NCBI GenBank assembly: GCA_018267195.1
Contig: JAFDYY010000001.1
Coordinates: 1-64,000, forward strand
Origin: Bacteroidota bacterium
GTDB taxonomy: Bacteria > Bacteroidota > Bacteroidia > Cytophagales > Cyclobacteriaceae
Direction of reading: 5' to 3'
Length of the DNA: 64,000 nucleotides
Both the position numbers and the translations under genes were made by a program. Positions 35,301 to 45,579 of this stretch are shown here, one piece after another. How positions within the stretch are numbered: position 1 is the first letter of the stretch; every line of letters begins with the position of its first letter. The notes beneath the pieces are model-generated. The model saw nothing but the letters and a program-made list of their open reading frames with translations. It was not told where the DNA came from and did not search any database.

Positions 35301-37151
35301 ATGGCTAAACAATTCATTACTTCGGTATCGCTCATTTTTATTTGGTGCACTGGTCTGGCACAATCCGGCTACTGGCAACAACGGGTAGAATATACCATGG
35401 ATGTTAAAATGAATACAAATACCCACCGGTTTGAGGGCACTCAGCACTTAGTGTATTACAACAACTCGCCCGATACGCTTAAGAAGGTATATTTTCATTT
35501 GTATTTTAATGCCTTTCAGCCGGGCAGCATGATGGATGTGCGATCGAGAAACATAAGCGATCCCGACAGGCGCGTGGGCGATCGGATATCCAAACTGAAG
35601 GATAACGAAATCGGGTATCAACATATTTCTTTTATAAAGCAAGACAATACTCCTGCTGCTTTTAAAATTGAAGGCACCGTAATGGAAGTAAAACTGAACA
35701 AGCCTCTTCTTCCTAAATCTAAAACCATATTCGATTTACAGTTTAATGCCCAGGTGCCGTTACAAATCAGAAGGTCTGGAAGAGATAACAGCGAGGGCAT
35801 TGCTTATTCAATGACACAATGGTATCCTAAAATGGCCGAGTACGATTTTCAAGGCTGGCATAACTATCAGTATGTAGCCCGCGAATTTCATGGTGTGTGG
35901 GGCGATTTCAATGTGAGCATCACGATGGATCCCTCGTTTACAATTGCGGCTACCGGTATTTTGCAAAACCCCGATAAAATCGGGCACGGTTATGAGTCCG
36001 GTAAAGCAACACCTCCCGTGGGTAAGGCCGATTTAACCTGGAATTTTATAGCCAAAGATGTTATTGATTTTGCCTGGGCAGCCGACCCAGACTACACACA
36101 CACCAAAGCACAAGTGCCCAACGGGCCTGTTATTCACCTCTTCTATCAAAAAAATGAAAAAAATGCCGAGACCTGGAAAAAAATGGAAGATGTGTCTGTT
36201 AAAGTATTTCAGTTTCTAAATGAGCACTTCGGCCAATATCCGTTCAGCAGTTACTCTATTATACAAGGCGGTGATGGCGGCATGGAGTACCCCATGTGTA
36301 CACTCATTTTAGGTGAAGGCAGAACGGAGAGTGTGTTAGGTACTATGGCACACGAAGTAGCCCACAGTTGGTACCAAATGGCATTGGCTTCAAACGAATC
36401 GCTAAACCCCTGGATGGACGAAGGCTATACCAGCTTTGCCAGTGCCGAGGCCATGGCCGCTATTAACAATACTCCCCATCCGCACGACAATGCATATCAG
36501 GGTTATTTTGCTTTTATAAAAGGTAGTTGGCAAGAGCCGCCCAACCAGCACTCCGATCACTTCAGCACCAATCGGGCATACTCCACCGTGGCCTATTCGA
36601 TGGGGGAAGTATTTTTAGAGCAAATGAAATATCTGATTGGCGATGATCACTTTTACCGGGGTATGAAATTGTACTATAACACCTGGAAGATGAAACACCC
36701 CTCACCCAACGACTTTATTCGGATGATGGAAAAAACCAGCGATTTGCAGCTTGGCTGGTACTTGCGATACTGGATAAATACCAACAAAAAAATTGATTAC
36801 GGCTTTGGTGTGATTACCGATCAGGAGGGGGCTACCAATGTAGAGATTAAACGGCTGGGGGAATTTCCCATGCCAATTGATCTGCAAGTAATTTTTAAAG
36901 ACGGCACACACCAGATTTACTACATACCGATGAACGAACTGATGGGCATCAAACCAAGCCGCGAGGCAAATCGTATAGTAAGAGAAACCTGGCCCTGGGT
37001 TAACCCTTCGTATGTTATTAAAATAGACCGGAAACTAAGTGAAATAGAAAGCCTTGAAATTGACCCCTCTCAGCGAATGGCTGATAGCAACCGGACTAAC
37101 AACAAAGTGGTGTTGAGCGAGATCATCCCCTACCGGTCTCCCTTAAAATAA
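35301..37151 (+). CDS. M1 family metallopeptidase, secreted
   Basis: 616 residues from the ATG at 35301 (MAKQFITSVSLIFIW), giving a signal peptide of about 20 residues; an earlier ATG in the frame overlaps the previous gene. The zinc motif HEVAHSW is followed 18 residues later by the ligand glutamate in PWMDEGYTSFAS, the HExxH-x18-E pattern of gluzincins. The substrate-binding loop reads GGDGGMEYPMC where M1 enzymes usually have GAMEN. It is a periplasmic or secreted aminopeptidase by family, and ends the ECF-sigma gene run. Confidence 0.93.
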   Translation: MAKQFITSVSLIFIWCTGLAQSGYWQQRVEYTMDVKMNTNTHRFEGTQHLVYYNNSPDTLKKVYFHLYFNAFQPGSMMDVRSRNISDPDRRVGDRISKLKDNEIGYQHISFIKQDNTPAAFKIEGTVMEVKLNKPLLPKSKTIFDLQFNAQVPLQIRRSGRDNSEGIAYSMTQWYPKMAEYDFQGWHNYQYVAREFHGVWGDFNVSITMDPSFTIAATGILQNPDKIGHGYESGKATPPVGKADLTWNFIAKDVIDFAWAADPDYTHTKAQVPNGPVIHLFYQKNEKNAETWKKMEDVSVKVFQFLNEHFGQYPFSSYSIIQGGDGGMEYPMCTLILGEGRTESVLGTMAHEVAHSWYQMALASNESLNPWMDEGYTSFASAEAMAAINNTPHPHDNAYQGYFAFIKGSWQEPPNQHSDHFSTNRAYSTVAYSMGEVFLEQMKYLIGDDHFYRGMKLYYNTWKMKHPSPNDFIRMMEKTSDLQLGWYLRYWINTNKKIDYGFGVITDQEGATNVEIKRLGEFPMPIDLQVIFKDGTHQIYYIPMNELMGIKPSREANRIVRETWPWVNPSYVIKIDRKLSEIESLEIDPSQRMADSNRTNNKVVLSEIIPYRSPLK

Positions 37152-37223
37152 TTCTAAAATTAGTTGTGCCCCTATAGTTCATTCAGAGAATAGGTTTAAT
37201 TTTAAATATTAAAACTCCCGTTT

Positions 37224-37673
37224 ATGGATAAGAAAGCAGATATGCAGAAAACAATTTATGATAATGCCAAGAGTCACTTTCTTGGAAACTTCCCAGACTC
37301 ATTACCTATTGAACAGGCCTACGTCCATATTGGTATGTACTTAGGGTGGATTATTGAAACCAACCTGTATTCCGATTTTTTTGAAGAAGAAGCAGCCGGG
37401 CAAATTTTCCGGTTTAAAAGAAAAGAAATTTCCTGCACCATTCTTAGTGAAATCTGGGATGGCTACCTCGGCTTTGAACTTTTTAACCGGGAGGGGAATA
37501 TGTTCACCTATTACTATTATGGCGGTGGCTTGTACCGGGCTGATTACGATGAGGTATTAGTAAAATCATTACCCTCCATTTACCACGTTACAGATAGTTG
37601 GGATAATTATGAAAAAATGAAACAACGCATAAATTTGCGTTATCAGGATTGGAGAAAATTAACCGGTAACTAA
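37224..37673 (+). CDS. hypothetical protein
   Basis: A 149-residue acidic protein with no signal peptide or membrane helix. AYVHIGMYLGWIIETNLYSDFFEEEAAG is a helical N-terminal segment and the C-terminal part is rich in Tyr and Trp (MFTYYYYGGGLYRADYD, TDSWDNYEKMKQR). The AYVHIGMYLGWIIE pattern resembles small uncharacterised proteins found near toxin or secretion genes, but I cannot name the family with confidence. Its stop overlaps that of the opposing gene by 4 bases. Confidence 0.7.
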   Translation: MDKKADMQKTIYDNAKSHFLGNFPDSLPIEQAYVHIGMYLGWIIETNLYSDFFEEEAAGQIFRFKRKEISCTILSEIWDGYLGFELFNREGNMFTYYYYGGGLYRADYDEVLVKSLPSIYHVTDSWDNYEKMKQRINLRYQDWRKLTGN

Positions 37674-39475
37674 CTACCCGTTTTTTTCCCCGACTTATCT
37701 ACGACCATTACACTGGCCGCCCCATCGGCATCGGTTTGTTTAATAGAAACTTCGGCTGTATTGTTATTAAAGAGCAGTTCGGAAGGGAGCGCGTCAAAAC
37801 TAAAATTATTGCTCCATACCAATCCATCGGTTCGGTTCAGTTTAATCAGGCTTCCTTTAAACTGCTTACCTGTTTTCTGCGTGGAATAAATCAAAAGGAA
37901 ATAAGTATCTTCTGAAGAACTGGTTGCCCATAAGGTTTTAAATAAAGAAAAATTCTTTTTCTTAAAAACCGGTTGATCTACTGAAAAAATAACTTTGTAA
38001 CCGGCTATTCTTGAAGGCGTAATTTTATAAAAGTAGCCTTTGGCCAGCGAGTCTTGATAAACTAACCCATAGGTAAACTTATCTTCCATTATTACCAACG
38101 GCTTGTACTTTAGATCGCGATTACTCTCTACAAATAACGGAATAGAGTCGGCATTGGTGGCCGTAAGCCATTTTAACGACTGGCTGTTTACTTCCCATTG
38201 TTTCTGTTTTTTAATTACCTCACGCTCTGCAAACTCGCGCATCGATGTTATATTTTCTTTCAATACCTGAATTTGACCAAATACTTTGTGGATGTAAAAT
38301 TTATAATTCAGGTTTTCCTCCTCAAAATTTCTTTTTTCTAAAAGGCTTGAAATGCTATCTAACCGCTTCAATCCTTTTATTTCTTTAGCGATGGCGTTGA
38401 GCCTGAGTTTTACGTTGGCCGAATCCTTCACGGGTTTGTCCATTACCAAGTCTGAAAGATATTCAAGTTCAGCAGTCTTCATGGCTGAAACAGCCAGTGG
38501 TAACGGATCATTATCATACTTTTTAAGTTGTTCTTCCAGCAGTTTGTTAATGAGTTTAGTAAGGTCATTTTTAACTGAGATAGAGTCATTTTTTAATTTC
38601 TCATGGAGTTTATTTAGTTCTATGTCGTACGCTATCAGGTTATGGCGCAAGGGTATCATTTCTTTCTCAATCTTAGTAACTGCATCATTAGCCCATCTTT
38701 TATAATCCCACACTTTAAGGTTATCTTTCATAAAATCGGCCGATAGAGAGCCCTCATTGTTATAGTCTTTAATCTCTACCAAATCAAGAATCTGGTCGTG
38801 CCCCGTTTTTCCTAATTGTTTAGACACGGTTTTATATCTCTCAAATGCCACGACAGATGAATCGAACGTATAGCTAAGTTTTTTTAGTGTAGATACTGTT
38901 CCCTCGTCTGCACGTAAATACATTATTTTATCGGTAACATACTCACCTTGCAGTGATTTATAAATTGCCAAAGCGCGGCCATAAGTTTTTTCTGATTCAG
39001 TAAAATAGGTTTTGAGATGATTGATTTTAATTTTCTTCTCTTTTCCAGCTTTAATCTGATCATCCATAAACAGTTGTACATCAGAAAGTTTAATAACAAA
39101 TTTTCCGGTGCGTGGATCTCGCCTGGAATAGGCCTCGTAATACTCATCATTCCTACGTAATTCTTTCTCGGTAATTGTTTTGTAGGCTTTATCGTAAAAT
39201 ATCATGGCCGAGTCGAGATTGGCCGTTATTACCTCGGTATGGAGCAATGGATCCATCCGCAAAGTTTTATCTTGAAAGATAATGGCCATGTACAGGTAGG
39301 CATTGGGGTTATCGGTGTTGTCTTTAAGATATTTTTTTAAAAAAGGTTCTGCCTTTTCGTATTGCTTGGAGGTAAGCAGCAAAATCAAATCTTTATATTT
39401 TACTTTTTGGGCCAATACACCGATAGAGGAAATAATTGCCAAAACGAGAATAATGAGTTTCTTCTGTAAATTCAT
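37670..39475 (-). CDS. secreted helical protein of unknown function
   Basis: 601 residues with an N-terminal signal peptide (about residues 1-22, ending VLAQ). The N-terminal region has tetratricopeptide-like helices, including LTSKQYEKAEPFLKKYLKDNTDNPNAYLYMAIIF. The middle, about residues 120-420, is charged and likely coiled-coil or helical bundle. The last 150 residues contain beta-rich segments, such as LIKLNRTDGLVWSNNFSF. I do not recognise a named family. It is monocistronic, divergent from the TlpA-like thioredoxin gene. Confidence 0.75.
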   Translation of the reverse strand: MNLQKKLIILVLAIISSIGVLAQKVKYKDLILLLTSKQYEKAEPFLKKYLKDNTDNPNAYLYMAIIFQDKTLRMDPLLHTEVITANLDSAMIFYDKAYKTITEKELRRNDEYYEAYSRRDPRTGKFVIKLSDVQLFMDDQIKAGKEKKIKINHLKTYFTESEKTYGRALAIYKSLQGEYVTDKIMYLRADEGTVSTLKKLSYTFDSSVVAFERYKTVSKQLGKTGHDQILDLVEIKDYNNEGSLSADFMKDNLKVWDYKRWANDAVTKIEKEMIPLRHNLIAYDIELNKLHEKLKNDSISVKNDLTKLINKLLEEQLKKYDNDPLPLAVSAMKTAELEYLSDLVMDKPVKDSANVKLRLNAIAKEIKGLKRLDSISSLLEKRNFEEENLNYKFYIHKVFGQIQVLKENITSMREFAEREVIKKQKQWEVNSQSLKWLTATNADSIPLFVESNRDLKYKPLVIMEDKFTYGLVYQDSLAKGYFYKITPSRIAGYKVIFSVDQPVFKKKNFSLFKTLWATSSSEDTYFLLIYSTQKTGKQFKGSLIKLNRTDGLVWSNNFSFDALPSELLFNNNTAEVSIKQTDADGAASVMVVDKSGKKTGS

Positions 39476-39525
39476 TGTGGAAAGTTATTAAAATAAAGAC
39501 ATTTGAGGAAAAATGTTAGTATGAT

Positions 39526-40107
39526 ATGCAGAAAGTAAAAAAGTTATTCACGTCTTATGGATGGATTTTAATCTTACCAATTCTCTATTTTACAGGTGCC
39601 TTTTCTGAATTAGCTTCATTAACTCAGTCGGCTGTTATCCATGCAGGTTTTGCCGATGCCTCCCCCCAAGGGGAAGATGGACAAGAAGTTTTTAACTATG
39701 ATTTTACAATCAAAGATCTTGCCGGAAATAAAATTGATTTTTCAATCTATAAAGGCAAAACTGTTTTTCTTAATATGTGGGCCACTTGGTGCCCACCTTG
39801 CCGTTCAGAAATGCCTTCTATCCAGAAAGTGTATGATGAAGTCGATAAATCTAAAATTGAATTTGTAATGCTTTCATTAGATAAAGACGGGCAACAGGAA
39901 AAGGTAAAAAAATATGTACAACAGCATCATTTTACCTTTCCTATTTTTATGCCTTCGGGCTATCTAAGCGAGCAATTAAATGTTCCCTCTATCCCGACTA
40001 CGTTTGTGCTATCGCCCGAAGGCAAAATTCTATATAAAGAGGTGGGGATGCGCAACTACAACACCGATAAGTTTAAAAAATTTTTACACGATGTGGGAGA
40101 TCGTTAA
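39526..40107 (+). CDS. TlpA-type thioredoxin, membrane-anchored or secreted
   Basis: 193 residues. A hydrophobic segment at about 10-28 acts as an uncleaved anchor or signal. The thioredoxin fold carries the active site WATWCPPCRSEMP, with the CPPC motif at about 89-92, and the cis-proline loop VPSIPTTFVL. TlpA/ResA proteins reduce disulfides outside the cytoplasm, for instance for cytochrome c maturation. There is no obvious partner gene next to it. An AACACCGGTGTT palindrome lies downstream at 40237-40248. Confidence 0.9.
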   Translation: MQKVKKLFTSYGWILILPILYFTGAFSELASLTQSAVIHAGFADASPQGEDGQEVFNYDFTIKDLAGNKIDFSIYKGKTVFLNMWATWCPPCRSEMPSIQKVYDEVDKSKIEFVMLSLDKDGQQEKVKKYVQQHHFTFPIFMPSGYLSEQLNVPSIPTTFVLSPEGKILYKEVGMRNYNTDKFKKFLHDVGDR

Positions 40108-40236
40108 TAAAATAGGAAGCGATAACAATATAAATTATGATCTAACCCAAATCATGCAATAGAAAATCGATTGACATGATTGACGAATGAAAATCAACAA
40201 TCCTTAACAAACTGTAATCGCAGCAATTATTACTTA

Positions 40237-40248
40237 AACACCGGTGTT
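40237..40248. repeat. 12-bp perfect palindrome
   Basis: AACACCGGTGTT lies between the convergent ends of the TlpA-like gene and the 3' metH cistron. It is centred on ACCGGT, like the palindrome upstream of nuoA at 61869-61880. Possible dimeric protein-binding site; no direct evidence. Confidence 0.35.
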
Positions 40249-40279
40249 GATAAAATACATTTTTCAGCACATTAACCAA

Positions 40280-42952
40280 TCAGTACGTTAAATTTTGTGC
40301 CAACCATCTTTCAATTTCTTCTACACTCAATTTTTTTCGCGATGCATATTCTGCCACTTGATCTTTATCTATTTTTCCCAGCCCAAAATACTTAGAGTTG
40401 GGATTAGAAAAATAATAACCGCTTACGGCAGCAGCCGGATACATGGCATACGATTCTGTAAGGATAATACCTGCTTCTTCAGCTTTTAATAATTTAAATA
40501 TAGTTTTCTTTTCGGTATGATCAGGGCAGGCCGGATATCCCGGAGCCGGGCGAATGCCCTGATATTTTTCGCTGATCAGTTCTTCTCCGGATAATTTTTC
40601 TGAATGAGCATAGCCCCAAAATTCTTTCCTGACTTTTTCATGAAGCAGTTCAGCAAAGGCTTCGGCTAACCGGTCGGCCATGGCTTTTACCATAATCACA
40701 GAATAATCATCCTGCTGGTCTTTATGTTGGTCAATCAGTTTTTCTAATCCTATACCCGCAGTAACAGCGAACATTCCCATGTAGTCTTTTTTTCCAGCTG
40801 CTTGCGGTGCTACAAAATCTGACAAACAGAAATTGGGTAGGTTTTGTGCTTTTTTAGTTTGCTGGCGTAAAAAATGGAGCGTTTCAAATTGGCTGCCTGA
40901 TTCATCCAACAAAATAATATCATCTTGTTCAGTGCTTTGGCAAGGGTAGAATGCAATTACGGCATTGGCTTGTAAACTTTTTTGGGCAGTAATTTCTGCT
41001 AATGTTTTTTTGGCATCTGCCAAAAGTTTAGTAGCTTCTACGCCTACCACCTCATCTTTCAGGATGTCGGGGTAGCGACCGGCCAGCATCCAGGTTTGAA
41101 AGAAAGGAGTCCAGTCAATGTATTTCGAAATTTCTTCAAGCGGATAGTTCATCAATACCTTCCGGCCAACAAAAGCAGGTTGCGTTATTTCGGTAGTTGT
41201 CCAGTCAATAACCGTTTTATTTTTTCGAGCATCGGCCAGCGAAATATAATTTTTTACCTGTTGCCTACTTTCGTGGTTTTTCCGCATCACTTCATATTCT
41301 TTCTTGGTTTTATCTTTAAAAGAATTGCGGGTAGAAGGGTTAGCTAGTTCGGTTGTTACCGGCACCGAACGGGAGGCATCCAACACATGTACGACCGGAC
41401 CGCTATACACCGGATCAATTTTTACGGCCGTATGTATGCGCGAAGTGGTAGCCCCACCTATCAGCAAGGGTAACTCCATTTTTTCGTGCTGCATCTCTTT
41501 TGCCACATGCACCATCTCGTCAAGCGAAGGGGTAATCAGTCCGCTGAGCCCGATAGCATCTACTTTTTCTCGTTTGGCTGCCTCAATGATTTTTTCGGTG
41601 GGCACCATCACGCCTAAATCAACCACTTCAAAATTATTGCAGGCCATTACCACACCTACAATATTTTTGCCTATGTCGTGCACATCGCCTTTTACTGTAG
41701 CTAATAAAATTTTAGCGGCAGATTTACCGCTGGTTCCGGTACGTTTTTTTTCTTCTTCAAGGTAAGGTGTTAAATAGGCTACTGATTTTTTCATCACCCG
41801 GGCACTCTTTACCACCTGGGGTAAAAACATTTTTCCGGCTCCAAATAAATCGCCTACCACATTCATCCCGTCCATCAGCGGCCCTTCAATAACCTGTAAA
41901 GGACCATATTTCTGACGAGCTTCTTCAGTATCGTGCTCTATAAAATCCAATAACCCTTTTACCAGTGCGTGGCTCAGTCTTTCTTCTACCGTTCCGGTGC
42001 GCCACTCGTCATCGGTTTCTTTTTTCTTTGAAGCTCCCTTCACAGATTCAGCATACTCAAGCAGTCGCTCGGTAGCATCCTCTCTCCGGTTTAAAAGAAC
42101 ATCTTCTACTCTCTCCAGCAACTCTTTAGGGATTTCATCATACACCTCAAGCAAGGCAGGGTTTACAATTCCCATGTCCATCCCATTTTTAATTGCATGA
42201 AAAAGAAAAGCTGAGTGCATAGCCTCGCGCACAACCTGGTTGCCCCGGAAACTAAAAGACACGTTGCTTACGCCCCCGCTAACGTGCGCATTGGGCAGAT
42301 TTTCTCTGATCCACTTAGCGGCACGAAAAAAATCCACGGCATAGTTTCTATGTTCATCTATTCCCGTGGCTACCGGAAAAATATTGGGATCGAAGATAAT
42401 GTCTTCCGGAGCAAATTTTACCTGATCAACGAGAATGTGGTAGGCACGCTGGCAAATAGATATTCTGCGCTCGTAGGTATCGGCTTGACCTTGTTCGTCA
42501 AAAGCCATTACAACGGTAGCTGCTCCATAGCGCCTCACCAATTTAGCCTGACGTACAAATTCATCTTCTCCCGCTTTTAAGCTGATAGAGTTTACAATTC
42601 CTTTGCCTTGCAGGCATTTTAAACCGGCTTCGATCACTTCCCATTTGGAAGAGTCTATCATCACAGGTACGGCTGCAATTTCTGGTTCGCTGGCGATCAG
42701 GTTTAAAAAACGAACCATAGCCGCCTGGGAGTCTAGCATGGCCTCATCCATATTAATATCTATTACCTGAGCCCCGCCACGAACCTGGTCTAATGCTACA
42801 TCCAGCGCTTCATCAAATTTATCGTCTTTGATAAGCTTTAGAAATTTAGCCGAGCCGGTTACGTTAGTGCGTTCGCCAATGTTTACAAAATTAGAAGCAG
42901 GGGTGATAGTTACGGCTTCAAAACCGCTCAGTTTTAAGGGACGATGGTGCAT
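40280..42952 (-). CDS. metH: methionine synthase, C-terminal part: pterin, B12 and activation domains
   Basis: 890 residues from the ATG at 42952 ([16 protein letters not shown]). The ATG at 43015 would lengthen the N-terminus into the upstream cistron. Domains in order: methyltetrahydrofolate-binding ([16 protein letters not shown]), the helical cap and cobalamin-binding domain with [17 protein letters not shown] and [12 protein letters not shown], and the SAM-dependent reactivation domain with [14 protein letters not shown]. It transfers the methyl group from methyltetrahydrofolate via B12. The homocysteine-binding domain is on the upstream cistron, which ends 1 base before this start, so the two are co-translated and likely assemble as one enzyme. 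Confidence 0.95.
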   Translation of the reverse strand: MHHRPLKLSGFEAVTITPASNFVNIGERTNVTGSAKFLKLIKDDKFDEALDVALDQVRGGAQVIDINMDEAMLDSQAAMVRFLNLIASEPEIAAVPVMIDSSKWEVIEAGLKCLQGKGIVNSISLKAGEDEFVRQAKLVRRYGAATVVMAFDEQGQADTYERRISICQRAYHILVDQVKFAPEDIIFDPNIFPVATGIDEHRNYAVDFFRAAKWIRENLPNAHVSGGVSNVSFSFRGNQVVREAMHSAFLFHAIKNGMDMGIVNPALLEVYDEIPKELLERVEDVLLNRREDATERLLEYAESVKGASKKKETDDEWRTGTVEERLSHALVKGLLDFIEHDTEEARQKYGPLQVIEGPLMDGMNVVGDLFGAGKMFLPQVVKSARVMKKSVAYLTPYLEEEKKRTGTSGKSAAKILLATVKGDVHDIGKNIVGVVMACNNFEVVDLGVMVPTEKIIEAAKREKVDAIGLSGLITPSLDEMVHVAKEMQHEKMELPLLIGGATTSRIHTAVKIDPVYSGPVVHVLDASRSVPVTTELANPSTRNSFKDKTKKEYEVMRKNHESRQQVKNYISLADARKNKTVIDWTTTEITQPAFVGRKVLMNYPLEEISKYIDWTPFFQTWMLAGRYPDILKDEVVGVEATKLLADAKKTLAEITAQKSLQANAVIAFYPCQSTEQDDIILLDESGSQFETLHFLRQQTKKAQNLPNFCLSDFVAPQAAGKKDYMGMFAVTAGIGLEKLIDQHKDQQDDYSVIMVKAMADRLAEAFAELLHEKVRKEFWGYAHSEKLSGEELISEKYQGIRPAPGYPACPDHTEKKTIFKLLKAEEAGIILTESYAMYPAAAVSGYYFSNPNSKYFGLGKIDKDQVAEYASRKKLSVEEIERWLAQNLTY

Positions 42953-42953
42953 G

Positions 42954-43961
42954 TTACGATTCAATAATTTCCTGTTCAATTTTCCGTGGCTTATATTCCT
43001 TAGCCAACTTAGCAATCAACTCAATATGGCGAGGTGTGGTACCGCAGCATCCACCAATAATGTTTACCAAGCCTTCTTCTAAAAATTCTTTGATCTGCAT
43101 AGCCATATCTTCCGGGGTTTGATCGTACTGCCCAAATTCATTGGGCAACCCCGCATTGGGATGAGCGCTGGTAAAGAAAGGTGCTTTTTCATTGAGCACT
43201 TGCAGATACGGGCGTAAAGCGGAAGCCCCCAGGGCGCAGTTTAATCCAATACTCATCAAAGGAGCATGGGATACAGAAATTAAAAATGCTTCAGTTGTTT
43301 GGCCGGAAAGAATACGGCCGCTGGCATCGGTAATAGTGCCCGAAACCATGATCGGTATTTGTTTTCCTGTTTCATCAAATAATTCCTGAACAGCAAACAA
43401 GGCGGCTTTGGCATTAAGTGTATCGGTAATAGTTTCAATGAGAAACATATCAACTCCTCCATCCATCAGCCCTTTAGCTTGTTCTTTAAAAGCATCCTTC
43501 AGTTGATCAAACGTAATGGCGCGATAGCCCGGGTTATTTACATCGGGCGACATGGAAGCCAACTTTGTGGTAGGCCCCATAGAGCCGGCCACAAAGCGGG
43601 GTTTATGCGGTTCTTTTTTTGTAAACTCTTCGGCTACTTCTTTGGCAATCTTAGCCCCTGCATAATTGATATCATAAACAATAGATTCTAAATAATAGTC
43701 GGCCTGAGCTACCGAGGTGCTTCCAAACGTATTGGTCTCGGCTATGTCGGCTCCAGCCTCAAAATACTTTCGGTGTATTTCCTTAATCAGATCGGGGCGT
43801 GTTATGGATAGTAAATCGTTATTTCCCTTTAGGGGATAAGGATGATCTTTCAGTTTCTCGTTACGAAAATCTTTCTCCTCCAGCTTGTATTGCTGAATCA
43901 TGGTGCCCATGGCTCCATCCAACACTAAAATTCTTTCTTTTAAAATTTCTTCGATGTTCAT
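42954..43961 (-). CDS. metH: methionine synthase, N-terminal part: homocysteine methyltransferase domain
   Basis: 335 residues. The opening [15 protein letters not shown] and [22 protein letters not shown] are typical of MetH homocysteine S-methyltransferase domains. The zinc ligands are in the C-terminal [10 protein letters not shown]. It activates homocysteine as thiolate for methylation. The protein ends right after this module, so the enzyme is split from its folate and B12 domains, which are encoded by the next cistron. The gene is preceded by a SAM-I riboswitch whose 3' end is 18 bases from the ATG. Confidence 0.94.
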   Translation of the reverse strand: MNIEEILKERILVLDGAMGTMIQQYKLEEKDFRNEKLKDHPYPLKGNNDLLSITRPDLIKEIHRKYFEAGADIAETNTFGSTSVAQADYYLESIVYDINYAGAKIAKEVAEEFTKKEPHKPRFVAGSMGPTTKLASMSPDVNNPGYRAITFDQLKDAFKEQAKGLMDGGVDMFLIETITDTLNAKAALFAVQELFDETGKQIPIMVSGTITDASGRILSGQTTEAFLISVSHAPLMSIGLNCALGASALRPYLQVLNEKAPFFTSAHPNAGLPNEFGQYDQTPEDMAMQIKEFLEEGLVNIIGGCCGTTPRHIELIAKLAKEYKPRKIEQEIIES

Positions 43962-43979
43962 GCTCTTTCAATTTTTATA

Positions 43980-44103
43980 TTCAGAAAGAGGCTTTAAGGT
44001 TGGCCGCTTATCTTCTCCTGAGTTTCGGCTCAAGAAGGGAATTAGCACCTAGTTAAGGAGGTTGCTAAGACATCGCAGGGCCCTGTCCCTCAGTCTTTCT
44101 GAA
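43980..44103 (-). promoter_or_regulatory. metH: SAM-I riboswitch (S-box) upstream of metH
   Basis: On the minus strand the P1 helix pairs TTCAGAAAGA (44094-44103) with TCTTTCTGAA (43980-43989). Between them are the S-box hallmarks CTGAGGGACAGGGCCCTGCGA, read here as GAGGGA and GGCCC, then TTAGCAACC and AGGTGCTAATTCC. This is the SAM-I aptamer, which represses methionine genes when S-adenosylmethionine is abundant. No terminator hairpin with T-tract separates it from metH, so control of translation initiation is more likely than attenuation. Confidence 0.93.
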
Positions 44104-44178
44104 TAAGCCCAACAAAGAAACGACAATAAGTTCAGAAAGAAAAACGAAACTGTTTATTTTGCAGGAACAAAATCTACT

Positions 44179-45084
44179 TTGAAATTAGCTGCCATCGATA
44201 TCGGCTCCAACGCCATCCGCTTCCAGGTATCTACCGTATTGGAGCGCAACAAAAAAATCATGTTTAAGAAATTAGAATACGTCCGCTTTCCGTTACGGCT
44301 CGGCCATGATGTATTTAGTTCCAACTCCATTAGTGAAAAAAGTATAGCCAAGTTTAAAAAATTAATGAAGGCCTATAAACTGCTGATTGAACTTTATGAA
44401 GTGGATGACTACATGTTTTGCGCCACCAGTGCTATGCGCGAATCGGACAACGGAGAAGAACTGGCGCGACAAGTGCGGGAAGAACTCGGTATTACCATTA
44501 ACATTATAGACGGACATTTAGAAGCCGAACTCATTAATAAAGCCATTGCCTCATACCTGCTGCATGAAACTTATCTGCATATAGATGTAGGGGGCGGAAG
44601 CACTGAGCTAAATCTGTTTTTAAAAGGAAAAAAAATTAATACCCGATCATTTAGGATGGGCTCCGTGCGCATGCTGGAGCATCACGATTCGCCCGTGGTT
44701 TGGCAGGATATGGAGAAATGGGTAAGAGATCATGTAAAAAAAGAATATGGAAAAGTAACCGCTGTAGGAACCGGGGGAAACATTAGCAAAATCTTCGAAC
44801 TGGCTCAAAAAAAACCGGGGCAGGTTATCTCATTGAAGAAAGTAAAAGCTATTAAAAAGATGGTGGAAGCCAAAACACTGGAACAACGTATTTATGAACT
44901 ACAAATGAATCCCGACCGGGCCGATGTTATCATCCCGGCCAGCAATATTTACATCAATGTAATGGAGTGGGCTAAAGCCAAAAGTATTCTCGTGCCGGAC
45001 GTAGGGCTTAAAGACGGTATGCTGCTTCATCTGCTGGAACGCAACATGAAGCAAAAGAAAATTGAATTTAAGGCAAAAAAATAA
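44179..45084 (+). CDS. Ppx/GppA family phosphatase
   Basis: 301 residues starting at TTG (the family start MKLAAIDIGSNAIRFQV falls exactly there). ASKHA-type motifs: AIDIGSNAIRF at the N-terminus, CATSAMRES, HIDVGGGSTEL and AVGTGGNI. This is the N-terminal part of the exopolyphosphatase/guanosine pentaphosphate phosphohydrolase family; the long C-terminal domain of E. coli Ppx is absent. It may hydrolyse polyphosphate or pppGpp. It is divergent from metH, and its stop is one base from the convergent CBS gene. Confidence 0.88.
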   Translation: MKLAAIDIGSNAIRFQVSTVLERNKKIMFKKLEYVRFPLRLGHDVFSSNSISEKSIAKFKKLMKAYKLLIELYEVDDYMFCATSAMRESDNGEELARQVREELGITINIIDGHLEAELINKAIASYLLHETYLHIDVGGGSTELNLFLKGKKINTRSFRMGSVRMLEHHDSPVVWQDMEKWVRDHVKKEYGKVTAVGTGGNISKIFELAQKKPGQVISLKKVKAIKKMVEAKTLEQRIYELQMNPDRADVIIPASNIYINVMEWAKAKSILVPDVGLKDGMLLHLLERNMKQKKIEFKAKK

Positions 45085-45085
45085 T

Positions 45086-45514
45086 CTACTGAGAGATATA
45101 ACTCTCCAGATGCTGGATAATTGATTTTTGTTCGTTAATGATATGGCTCACCACATCACCAATAGAAATCAGCCCCAAGATTTTGTCGCCTTCGGTAACC
45201 GGCAAGTGCCGGATGTGCTTGTCGCTCATCATCTGCATACAGTCATCTATAGAAGTATGCAGCGAAACCGTAAAAGGATTAGCCGTCATCAAATCTCGAA
45301 TGGGTGTGTCTTTAGATGATTTTCCTTTTAAAATTAACTTGCGTGCATAATCGCGTTCGGTAAAAATACCAGCCAGTATTCCCTTATCCACAATTAGCAC
45401 ACCACCAATGTTACGATCGCACATCTGCTCGATGGCAGAAAAAACCGTTATGTCAGGAGTTACCGCATAAACACTGTATCCTTTTCGGTCGAGAATGTCT
45501 TTTACTTTTCCCAT
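45086..45514 (-). CDS. CBS domain pair protein
   Basis: 142 residues made of two CBS repeats: about 10-65 (VTPDITVFSAIEQMCDRNIGGVLIVD, then GIFTERDYARKLILKG) and about 75-130 (FTVSLHTSIDDCMQMMSDKHIRHLPV, then GLISIGDVVSHII). CBS pairs bind adenosine nucleotides and regulate partner proteins. There is no catalytic domain. It lies 65 bases downstream of nuoN on the same strand and could be the last gene of that transcript, although the gap is larger than others in the operon. Confidence 0.9.
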   Translation of the reverse strand: MGKVKDILDRKGYSVYAVTPDITVFSAIEQMCDRNIGGVLIVDKGILAGIFTERDYARKLILKGKSSKDTPIRDLMTANPFTVSLHTSIDDCMQMMSDKHIRHLPVTEGDKILGLISIGDVVSHIINEQKSIIQHLESYISQ

Positions 45515-45579
45515 AGGTGAAATGTTTTAGAAAAGTTAAAAAGAAAAAAAATAAAATTCAAGAAAAGATAAAAACCAAT

